Of a DNA stretch of 64,000 bases, positions 38,411-46,400 are shown piece after piece; the first letter of the stretch is position 1, and each line of letters begins with the position of its first letter. Under the pieces are notes generated by a model. That model ran no database searches and was not told where the DNA came from. It saw nothing but the letters and a program-made list of their open reading frames with translations. The stretch spans positions 62,001 to 126,000 of the forward strand of contig NZ_LBMU02000069.1 in the NCBI RefSeq assembly GCF_001005085.2, read 5' to 3'. The position numbers were made by a program, and so were the translations under genes. This DNA is from Streptomyces humi (GTDB taxonomy: Bacteria > Actinomycetota > Actinomycetes > Streptomycetales > Streptomycetaceae).

Positions 38411-39874
38411 ATGACCACGACCTGGGCAAAGCCGCAGCGGCCGGCCACCGAAGACCGGCGCTGGAAGGCGCTCGGGGTCTGTCTGACGGCGGGCTTCATC
38501 TCGCTGCTCGACACCTCGATCGTCAATGTGGCCCTGCCCTCCATGGAGCACGGGCTGGGAGCCACGGAGGCCGCCCAGTCCTGGGTGGTCTCCGGGTACG
38601 CCCTCACCTTCGGACTGGCCCTCGTCCCGGCGGGCCGGCTCGGCGACATGCGCGGCCGCCGCCAGGCCTTCCTGATCGGGCTGGCGGTCTTCACGCTGGC
38701 CTCGGCGGCCTGCGGACTCGCCGCGAGCGCCGACTGGCTGGTGGTGTTCCGGCTGATCCAGGGCGCGGCGGCGGGCATGGTCGCGCCGCAGACCTCGGGG
38801 CTGATCCAGCAGATGTTCCAGGGCGCCGAACGAGCCAAGGCCTTCGGTCTGCTCGGCAGTGTCATCGGGGTGTCGACGGCGGTGGGCCCGCTGGCCGGCG
38901 GCCTGATCATCGACGCCGTCGGCACCGACGACGGCTGGCGCTGGGTGTTCTTCGTCAACCTGCCCATCGGGGTGGCCGCGCTGGCCGCGGGGCTGCGGCT
39001 GCTGCCGCGGTTCCCCGTCGTCGGCAGACGGGAGGAGTTCGACCCGGTCGGGGTGCTGCTCCTCGGCTCCGGTGTGCTCGCCCTCATGCTGCCGCTGGTG
39101 CAGGAGCAGCAGTGGACCGGACGCGCGAAGTGGGCGCTGATGCCGCTGGGCGCGCTGCTGCTGGCCCTGTTCTGGACCTGGGAGCGCCGGCAGGGCCGGC
39201 TCGGGCGCGCGCCGCTGGTCGATCTGCGGCTGTTCGCACTGCGGTCCTTCACGCTCGGCGCGCTGGTCAGCCTGACCTACTTCGCGGGCTTCACCACGGT
39301 CTTCTTCGTCCTCGCCCTGTTCCTACAGAACGCGGCGGGGTACAGCGCGCTGGCCGCCGGTGTCACGGTGCTGCCGTTCGCGGCCGCCTCGGCGGTGGGC
39401 GCCGCCCTCGGCGGCCGGCTGGTGGTGCGGCACGGACGCAAACTGGTCGTTCTCGGCCTGTCCGGGGTGGCGCTCGGGCTGCTCGGGATCATCGCGGTGG
39501 TACGGCTGGTGCCGCTGGACAGCTTCGGGTGGGCGGCCGCACTGCCGATGGTCGTCGGTGGGATCGGCTCCGGCATCACGGTCTCCCCCAACACCACGCT
39601 GACGCTGACCCGGGTGCCCGTGAAGCGGGCAGGCGCGGCCGGCGGGGTGCTCCAAACGGGCCAGCGCGTCGGCTCCGCGGCCGGGATCGCCGTGGTGGGC
39701 TCAGTGTACTTCGCGCACCTCGCCAACCGCGGCCCGGCCGTCGAGGCACTCCAGCTCGGCCTGCTGACGTCCGTCGGACTCATCCTGCTGGCCCTGTGCC
39801 TGGCGGTGGCCGACCTGCGGGAGCGGGCGAAGGCGCCGGAGGCGGACGCGGAGGACCTGGAGCCGGCCGCCTAG
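38411..39874 (+). CDS. MFS transporter, DHA2 (EmrB/QacA) family
   Basis: A 487-residue drug:H+ antiporter with about 14 transmembrane segments. Motif D1 is LLDTSIVNVALPSM, motif A is GRLGDMRGRRQAF, and motif C is GVSTAVGPLAGGLI. Substrate unknown. There is no ribosome-binding site before the ATG. It ends convergently with the methyltransferase: the two TAG stops share the tetranucleotide CTAG at 39871-39874. Confidence 0.9.
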   Translation: MTTTWAKPQRPATEDRRWKALGVCLTAGFISLLDTSIVNVALPSMEHGLGATEAAQSWVVSGYALTFGLALVPAGRLGDMRGRRQAFLIGLAVFTLASAACGLAASADWLVVFRLIQGAAAGMVAPQTSGLIQQMFQGAERAKAFGLLGSVIGVSTAVGPLAGGLIIDAVGTDDGWRWVFFVNLPIGVAALAAGLRLLPRFPVVGRREEFDPVGVLLLGSGVLALMLPLVQEQQWTGRAKWALMPLGALLLALFWTWERRQGRLGRAPLVDLRLFALRSFTLGALVSLTYFAGFTTVFFVLALFLQNAAGYSALAAGVTVLPFAAASAVGAALGGRLVVRHGRKLVVLGLSGVALGLLGIIAVVRLVPLDSFGWAAALPMVVGGIGSGITVSPNTTLTLTRVPVKRAGAAGGVLQTGQRVGSAAGIAVVGSVYFAHLANRGPAVEALQLGLLTSVGLILLALCLAVADLRERAKAPEADAEDLEPAA

Positions 39875-40902
39875 ACGGCCACCGCCTCCACCACCGAGAG
39901 CACCGTGGGCGTCGGCGTCACCCGTGCCGGCTTGAGGCCGGCGGCCTCGAACAGCCCGGCGAACTCCGGCGCGGTGCGTTCCCGGCCCACCAGGGCCGCC
40001 ATCAGCAGCAGGTCGAGCGCCTTGGCCTGATGCGGTGCGTTGCCCGGCGGGACCACCGCCTCGACGACCAGGATCCGCCCGCCCGGTGCCAGCGCGGCAC
40101 GGCAGCGGTCGAGGAGGGCGACGCACTGGTCGTCCTCCCAGTCGTGCAGGATGCGCTTGAGGACCAGCACGTCCCCCTCCGGTACGGCGGTGAAGAAGTC
40201 ACCGGACTCGGTGCTCCAGCGTCCGGCCGTCCCGGGCGTGTCCAGCCGGTGGCCGGCCAGCACGTGCGGCCGGTCGTACAGGATGCCGCGCAGGGCGGGG
40301 TGACGGTCGAGGACCGTCAGCAGGAAGCCGCCGTGGCCGCCGCCCACGTCGACGACGGTCCCGGTGGGCGGGAAGTCGCAGGCGTCGGCGATGGGCCCGT
40401 TCTCGGCGTCGGACATGGCGGCCATGCCCGTGTGGAAGACGTCCGCGGTGTCCTCGTCCTGCGCGAAGTACTCGAAGAACGGCAGTCCGAAGAGGTGCTC
40501 GAACGCGGACGTGCCCTCGGTCACGCACCGGCTCAGGTCGGCGGTGGGCAGCCACATGCTGCGGTCGGTGTTCATCAGGACGGCCGAGCGTGCGGAGCAG
40601 GGCGCGTCGGTGCGCAGCGCGTCGCCGGCGGCGGTGAGGCGGAAGCGGCCGACGGCGTCCTCCTCGAAGACGCCGCGGGTGGCCAGCAGCCGGAGCACCC
40701 GGTACAGGCTGCGCGCGTCGGTACGGGTGGCCCGGGCCAGTTCGGCCGCGGTCCGGGGCCCGTCGGCCAGGTGATCGGCCACCCCCACCACGGCGGCCGC
40801 CCGCAGTGCGGCGGGGAACAGGTAGCCGAGGGATTCGTTGACGAGGAACGCGGACGAGGCACGGGCGTCGACCACCTCGTCCGCAACTGCTTCTGGGCTC
40901 AC
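39871..40902 (-). CDS. SAM-dependent O-methyltransferase
   Basis: A 343-residue class I methyltransferase of the plant/bacterial O-methyltransferase_2 type, with an N-terminal winged-helix dimerisation domain (about 20-100) and the Rossmann domain. SAM motif I is VVDVGGGHGGF at 183-193; the catalytic base is H253 in LKRILHDWEDDQC. Relatives methylate hydroxyl groups on aromatic antibiotics or carotenoids. GTG at 40902 has GGAGG 6 nt upstream. Together with the convergent DHA2 exporter it could act on a small-molecule product, but no core biosynthetic gene is adjacent. Confidence 0.88.
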   Translation of the reverse strand: MSPEAVADEVVDARASSAFLVNESLGYLFPAALRAAAVVGVADHLADGPRTAAELARATRTDARSLYRVLRLLATRGVFEEDAVGRFRLTAAGDALRTDAPCSARSAVLMNTDRSMWLPTADLSRCVTEGTSAFEHLFGLPFFEYFAQDEDTADVFHTGMAAMSDAENGPIADACDFPPTGTVVDVGGGHGGFLLTVLDRHPALRGILYDRPHVLAGHRLDTPGTAGRWSTESGDFFTAVPEGDVLVLKRILHDWEDDQCVALLDRCRAALAPGGRILVVEAVVPPGNAPHQAKALDLLLMAALVGRERTAPEFAGLFEAAGLKPARVTPTPTVLSVVEAVAV

Positions 40903-40919
40903 GGCGCCTCCAGCGCTGG

Positions 40920-40946
40920 ATGTCCGGGATATCCGGGATGTCCGGA
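40920..40946. repeat. 9-bp tandem repeat upstream of the methyltransferase
   Basis: ATGTCCGGG, ATATCCGGG and ATGTCCGGA lie head to tail, 18-44 bp upstream of the methyltransferase GTG. The middle copy contains GGATATCC. Position suggests a regulatory array or a slippage product. Confidence 0.55.
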
Positions 40947-41018
40947 TGGCATCGTGACATCGCACGGGCCCCGGGAGGGGGAGGCGCCGGGGGTGTCCGG
41001 AAGCAGACCGGGGGCGAG

Positions 41019-41034
41019 CGGGGGCCCGCCCCCG
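41019..41034. repeat. G/C-only palindrome in the methyltransferase/LysR spacer
   Basis: CGGGGGC-CC-GCCCCCG, a 7-bp perfect dyad with a 2-bp centre, lies in the 262-bp spacer downstream of the LysR-like gene. It might terminate that gene's transcript; a weak call. Confidence 0.3.
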
Positions 41035-41115
41035 GGCGACCGGTGAGGCGGCGGAGAACAGGCGCGGAGCCCAGCCCCGGAGCCACGACCGACGGCGGAG
41101 AGCGGGCGCGGGGGG

Positions 41116-41182
41116 CCTGGGGTCAGGAACGGTGGCGGGGGGAAGGCGCGGGGGCGGTCCTGGGTCAGGAACGGCGGCGGGG
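41116..41182 (-). repeat. duplicated 3' end of the LysR-like gene
   Basis: A 24-25-bp segment including the stop codon of the LysR-like gene (41159-41182) recurs 43 bp beyond it at 41116-41140 with two differences. Fourth instance of a copied stop region in this window. Confidence 0.6.
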
Positions 41183-41944
41183 CTTGCCTCGTTTCGCGGG
41201 CTTGGCGGACTGGGTGCGCTTCGCTCCGCCGGTGCGCGACTGCGCCGCCTTGGCCGAGGCGGGCTTCTGCGACCGCTTGGGCTTCTCCTGCGAGCCCTGC
41301 GAGCCCTGTGCCGACCGGGACGCCTGTGCCGGCTGCCGGCCGCGGGTGCTGTTCACGGTGCGGCCGCGGACGATGCCGATGAAGTCCTCGACCAGGTCCG
41401 TGGTGGCCGCCTCCGGCCAGGACAGCGCGACGGTCGACTCGGGACCGTCGACGAGCGTCCGGTAGGTGAGGTCCCGGCGGTGGTACAGCCGGGCCAGGGA
41501 CTGCGGTACCACCAGGAGGCCCACGCCGGCGGCGACCAGCTCGACGGCGTCCTCGGTGGTCGCGGGGCGCTCGAACGCGGGCTCGCCGGGCGGGGCGTCC
41601 CAGTCGAAGACGTCGTCGAGGGGGTGGCAGAGCACCTCGTCGGCCAGGTCGGCGACCGTGACCTCCTCGGCCGCGGTGATCACGTGGTCCTTGGGGACGA
41701 CGACCACCGTGGTCTCGGTGTAGAGGGGGATCGCGCTGAGGAACGCGCGGTCCACGGGGAGCCGTACGAGACCGGCGTCCGCCTCGCCCGCGCGCAGCAG
41801 TCCGGACACCTCGGCGGCCGGGACCTGGTGGAGGGTGAGGGGGATGCCGGGCAGGCGCTCGTTCCAGATCCTTGCCCATTTGGCGGGCGTCGCGCCGGGA
41901 ACGTACGCGAGCCGGAACGACGGTGTTTCCTCCGAGCCTGTCAC
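41165..41944 (-). CDS. LysR-type effector-binding domain protein without HTH
   Basis: A 259-residue protein consisting of a LysR substrate-binding domain (about 9-200: FRLAYVPGATPAKWARIWNE, GLLRAGEADAGLVRLP, LVAAGVGLLVVPQSLARLYH) with no N-terminal DNA-binding HTH. In its place is a C-terminal tail of about 60 residues rich in Lys, Arg, Ser, Ala and Gln that is unstructured-looking and could bind nucleic acid. Start is GTG at 41944; no in-frame upstream extension encodes an HTH. It is divergent from the DUF5997 gene (92-bp gap), a pairing I recall as common in streptomycetes. Confidence 0.8.
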   Translation of the reverse strand: MTGSEETPSFRLAYVPGATPAKWARIWNERLPGIPLTLHQVPAAEVSGLLRAGEADAGLVRLPVDRAFLSAIPLYTETTVVVVPKDHVITAAEEVTVADLADEVLCHPLDDVFDWDAPPGEPAFERPATTEDAVELVAAGVGLLVVPQSLARLYHRRDLTYRTLVDGPESTVALSWPEAATTDLVEDFIGIVRGRTVNSTRGRQPAQASRSAQGSQGSQEKPKRSQKPASAKAAQSRTGGAKRTQSAKPAKRGKPRRRS

Positions 41945-42036
41945 CAGGCAAGGTTAACCGGCCGTGGCCGGGGGCGGCGGACGGCCCGGTACGTACGTGG
42001 TCCGCACCCGCACGCCCGGCCGATACCCTTGACCTC

Positions 42037-42429
42037 ATGAGTTCGCACCAGACCGCCCAGACGATGAAGCCCGCGACCGCGGCGAAGAAGCTGGGGGTGT
42101 ACCTGCCCGCCACGCCCGCCGCCTTCCAGGAGGGTGTCGTCTCGCGCGCCGAGCTGACCGAGCTCCAGGCGAACCCTCCCGAGTGGCTGCGCGAGCTTCA
42201 GGCCAACGGGCCGCACCCGCGTCCGGTGGTCGCGGCCAAGCTGGGCGTGTCCATCGCGGGGCTGGCGCGCGGCGGGGTGACGGAGGCGCTCACCACCGAG
42301 CAGATCGAGGAGCTGAAGCGCGAGCTGCCCGCGTGGCTGGAGAAGGAGCGCGCCACCCAGGCCGAGGTCCGCAAGGAGGGCGCACGGCTGAAGAACCTGA
42401 AGCGCGCGAAGGAGGCGGGCGAGGACTGA
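42037..42429 (+). CDS. DUF5997 family protein
   Basis: A 130-residue soluble protein of the actinobacterial DUF5997 family, function unknown. TMKPATAAKKLGVYLPATPA, FQEGVVSRAELTELQANPPE and RPVVAAKLGVSIAGLARGGV suggest two small helical, HTH-like repeats, and the C terminus is a basic helix (EVRKEGARLKNLKRAKEAGE). TACCCT at 42024-42029 lies 7 nt before the ATG and no ribosome-binding site is present, so the transcript is probably leaderless. It ends in a strong terminator. Confidence 0.8.
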   Translation: MSSHQTAQTMKPATAAKKLGVYLPATPAAFQEGVVSRAELTELQANPPEWLRELQANGPHPRPVVAAKLGVSIAGLARGGVTEALTTEQIEELKRELPAWLEKERATQAEVRKEGARLKNLKRAKEAGED

Positions 42430-42451
42430 CGTCCGGCCCGCCCGACCTTTC

Positions 42452-42494
42452 CCACGGCCCCGGCCGAGGCCCACCGCCTCGGCCGGGGCCGTGG
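42452..42494 (+). terminator. 18-bp perfect hairpin after DUF5997
   Basis: Bases 42452-42469 pair without mismatch with 42477-42494 around a 7-nt loop, 22 nt after the DUF5997 stop. This is the longest uninterrupted hairpin stem I found in the window and isolates the downstream operon from read-through. Confidence 0.85.
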
Positions 42495-42547
42495 CCGTAC
42501 CCGTCCCGGCCTGCTGCTTCCCTCGCGGGCAGGGCCCTCGAAGGGTG

Positions 42548-42570
42548 TTGTCAGTGGCCTCCCCTACAGT
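42548..42570 (+). promoter_or_regulatory. PafBC-type DNA-damage promoter of the DUF4132-MoxR-vWA-SWIM operon
   Basis: TTGTCAGTG (42548-42556), exactly 8 bp (GCCTCCCC), then TACAGT (42565-42570) match every fixed position of the RecA-independent damage promoter TTGTCRGTG-N8-TANNNT known from mycobacteria. Predicted start is near 42577, followed by GGGGAGG (42596-42602) and the ATG at 42608. No other promoter is apparent for the operon. Confidence 0.75.
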
Positions 42571-42607
42571 TCCCAGCACTTGATCACTGCGGTGCGGGGA
42601 GGCACGC

Positions 42608-43462
42608 ATGGGGTGGGTGACGGCCGGGGACTACGAAGTGGCCCTGGACGACGGGAAGGTGGTCTGCCGCAACGCGGCGGGGCGGCGGCTGAAGTCCGTG
42701 CCGGCGAAGCTGGCGGACGATCCGGCCGTGATCGGACTGCGGCAGCTCACCGAGTGGCTGGAGCGGCACGAACGGCAGTGCCTGGCCGACGTGGAGCGGT
42801 GGATGACCCGTTCGCTGCCGGTACCGCTGGCCGTCCTCACCCAGGTCTGGCCGGACCCGGCCTGGCAGTCGGCGCTGCGTGACCTGGTCGTCACCGGCGC
42901 CGACGGGGAGGTGGCCGGGTTCCTCCGGGACGCCGACACCGGCCGCGGGCTCGGGCTCGTCGACCTCGACGGCGACACCGTGCGCATCACGCCCGAACTG
43001 GTCCGCCTGCCGCACCCGGTGCTCCTCGACGACCTGGAGGAGCTGCGGGAGTTCGCGGTGGAGCTGGGGATCGAGCAGAAGGCGCAGCAGCTGTTCCGCG
43101 AGGTCTGGCACCGCCCGGCGACGCTGGACGCGGAGGGCACCCAGGTCGAGGAGTACGCGGGCGGGGTCTTCAAGGAGCTGCGGTTCCTGCACGGCCGGGC
43201 CGGCTCACTGGGGTACCGGGTGCGCGGCGGACACGCGGTGTGCTCCGTGCTGGAGGCGGGCCGCCAAGTGGAGGCCCGGGTCTGGGTCGGCGACTTCGAC
43301 GGCTACTACGAGACGGAGACCGGTCCGCTGGCGTGGACCGACCCGGCGGGGCGGCCGCTGAAGCTGGGGCAGGTCGGCCCGGTCGCCTGGTCGGAGGGCA
43401 TGCGGATGGCGGCGGCGCTGTACGCGGGGCGGGACATCGAGGACGAGGAGCGGGCCGCATGA
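42608..43462 (+). CDS. DUF4132 domain protein, first gene of the MoxR/vWA operon
   Basis: A 284-residue soluble protein that looks like the C-terminal module of DUF4132 proteins such as E. coli YehI. The segment EKRALD is absent, but LRQLTEWLERHERQCLADVE, RITPELVRLPHPVLLDDLEE and QKAQQLFREVWHRP (compare the family's Q-x3-Q-x-x-R-E-x-Y block) are recognisable. Biochemical role unknown. ATG has GGGGAGG 5 nt upstream. It overlaps the next gene by ATGA, the first of several couplings in the operon. The presumed split of DUF4132 into two polypeptides (this and the next gene) differs from the single long YehI. Confidence 0.7.
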   Translation: MGWVTAGDYEVALDDGKVVCRNAAGRRLKSVPAKLADDPAVIGLRQLTEWLERHERQCLADVERWMTRSLPVPLAVLTQVWPDPAWQSALRDLVVTGADGEVAGFLRDADTGRGLGLVDLDGDTVRITPELVRLPHPVLLDDLEELREFAVELGIEQKAQQLFREVWHRPATLDAEGTQVEEYAGGVFKELRFLHGRAGSLGYRVRGGHAVCSVLEAGRQVEARVWVGDFDGYYETETGPLAWTDPAGRPLKLGQVGPVAWSEGMRMAAALYAGRDIEDEERAA

Positions 43463-46400
43463 CCACGTACGACGAGACCACCACCGCCGCGTTGCTCGAC
43501 GCCGGCGCGATCCTGCCCGCGGGCACCACCGGACGCGAGGACGCCGACGTCCTGACCGCCCGCACGTACACCCACCCCGCCCTGGACGACCGCCGGGTGG
43601 TGCGGCTGGTGCCTGGCACCCTCGGTGAGGCCGAGGACCTGGCCCTGGACTTCCTCGGCCTGGCCCGGGACCCGGAGGCGCCCGAGGTGGGCCAGGTGCG
43701 CCGGGAGACCCTGGGCTTCCCCGCCTGGGCGCTGGTCCACGACCCGGCCAACGGCCACCATGCCCTAGCCCTGGTCAAGGACGTGGAGCGGCTGGCCCGG
43801 CAGGCGAAGTCCAAGCCGGGCAACGCCAAGGAGGGTTTCGAGACGCTCGGCGAGCGGCTGGGCCGTGCGGTCCCGCAATTCCTGCCCACGTTCTACGAGC
43901 AGGCCGCGCGGGTCTTCCTCCAGCACGAGAACACCACGTACGCGGCCGCCTTCTTCGGCAAGGCCCGCGAGGCGGAGCGGGTGCACGCCCTCGCGGTCGA
44001 CGAGGAGCGGCAGCGGGCGGTGTTCCTGGAGTTCGCGTTCGCCGGTGCGCTCACCGTGAAGGCGCTCAAGGAGTACGTGCGGGACCTGGCGCGGCGGCTC
44101 GAACCGGGCGTCGCCTGGGCGCAGTTCCGGCAGCTGACGGTGGAGCGCTGCGCGGCCGGGATGCCGCCGTACGCCTCGCTGCCGCAGGACGCGCGCGGCC
44201 TGGTCAAGGCGGCCGGTCTCGACCGGGTCACCGAGGAGTGCGCCCTCGTCGCCGACCTGCTGGTGTCCCCGGCGGCGGTACGGGCGCCCGCCTCCTTCTG
44301 GAACGCCTACCGCACGGTGCTGCCCGTCCTCGCCGAGCGGCGGCCCGAACTGCGGGTGCGACTGCTGGAGATCATGCCGGCCGGTCTGGGCCGTGAGGTG
44401 GCGGACGACGAGTCCTGGCTGGCGCTGCTCGCCGAGTGCGGGGCCGACCTGCTGCTCACCGAGGAGGGCGGCGAGGCCGACGCGGCGGACTGGCTGACCC
44501 GGTGGGCCCAGCACCGCAAGCACGGCGCGGCGTACTCGCACCGCTCCCCGGCGACGCTGGCGCTGGTCGAGCGGATGGTGCCGCGGCTGCGCGCGGCCGG
44601 CCGGCCCGTCGACCTGTTCACCGGTCGCTGGCGGGCGGGGGCCGACCTCGACCTGCTGGACCTGTGCGTGGCGGAGGGCGTCGCCCTGACCGTCCCCGAT
44701 CCGGACGAGGAGGTGTACCTGCCGCTCGGCACGTGGCTGGGTGACGAGCGGCCCGGCCGGCGTGACCTCCGGGCCGTCGCGGCCGAACCCCGGTACCGCT
44801 CCCTGCTGTCCGCGGCCGTCGAGGGGCTGGGCCGCGGGCAGGGCAAGGACCTGGCCGCGGCCGCCGCGCATCCGGTGCTCGGTGAGGTGCTGCGCGAGTG
44901 GCTGCGGGAGGCGGCCGCGGAGTTCGCCGCCGCCGCGGGACTGCCCGCGGTCGAGGCGCGGCTGGAGCGACTGCGCCCGTTCCGGGCGGTGTTGCAGGAG
45001 AGTCCGCAGGCGGTCCGCCTGCTCGGCGGGTACGACATCCTTCCGGTCCTCGGCCGCACCCTGCGGGCCGGCGTCCTGGACGAGCTGGGCTGGGCCGCCC
45101 TGGACGAGGCGCTCGAACAGCTCGACACCGAGGTCCGCAAGGACCGGGACAACTCCCTCGCGGTCACCGAGGCATGGCCCGCGCTGATCCTGGCGCGCGG
45201 GCACCGTGCCGTCGTCGTCGGCCCCGACGGGATCCTGCTCACGCACGAACTGCGGCTGCCCATCCAGCTGGACCGCTGGCAGCGGCCCCGGTTCCGGTAC
45301 ACCGACGGCGAGTTGCTGGTGATGTGGCGCGACGGAGCCAAGCAGTACGGCTACTGGTCGAACCGTCCGGCCGAGGTGTTCCCGGTCGGCGGCGAGCAGA
45401 TCCCCAGCTGGTGGTCCGGCATGGACGCGGCCAACGCGTCGATCCCGCTGCCCGGTGGCGGCCGGGCGACGGGTGGGCGCACCCTGCACGCCGGGGACAC
45501 CGTCCTGCCGCCGAGCCGCCCGGTGATCGGCGACGGCGTCACGTACTGGCGTCAGGGCCGGCAGGGCACGCAGTCGGTGTGGCTGGAGTACGACCCGGCG
45601 ACCGGTGAGCACGGACGTGCCTCGCTGCCCGCGCTGCTGGCGTCGGCCGTCCGCGAGGACGCCTCGCTGCGGCACGGCTCCTGCGAGGTGCTGCCGCTCC
45701 AGCCCGGTCTTGAGACCAGCCCGTTCGGCACCGACGGCACGGTGCTCGGGCGGTGGGTGCGCACGGAGGGCGAGGGGGCCGAGGCGCGCACCGTCGCCGG
45801 TACTCCGGACGGGCGGACGGCCACGCTGCGGGCCGCGGTCAACGGCCGGGTGCCGCTGGGGGCGCTGCGGCTGCCGGGCGGGGCCGAGCCGGTCGTCGCG
45901 CAGACGTACCAGAGCGTCGCCCTGCACGCGGGTGACGGCACCGAACTCGGCCGGGTGTCGTTCGGCGAGTCGGGCGGGGCGTACGCGGCGGGGACCCGGC
46001 TAGTGCCGCCGGTCCCGTTCTGGCACGCGCTGCGCCCCCGCGACGAGCGCGGATCGGCCGTGCTGCGCGCCCTGACCGACGAGTCGGCAGGGGAACTGCT
46101 GCGGACCACGGCGACGGCACTGGCCGAACGGCGGGAGGCGCTGGCCCGGGCCGGTGAGGACGCACAGGCCAGGGCCGCGGTGCCGGCCGCCGACCAGGTC
46201 GCGGTGACCGCGGTGGCGCGGGCCCTGCCCGAGCTGACCGACCGGCGGCTGCTGGCCGGGGTGGCCGCACTCGTCCACGCGGCCCTGCGCGCCACCGAGT
46301 CGGCCTCGAACCTGGCGACCCCGCCGCGGGAGCTGCCGCGACAGCCGCGGCAGCGGACCGAGGGCATGTTCGCCGACTACAGCCCCGAGCACGGCGGTGA

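Noticed and set aside
41165..41944. Calling this gene a LysR-type transcriptional regulator
   Set aside because: There is no HTH in or upstream of the frame, so direct DNA binding in the LysR manner cannot be claimed.
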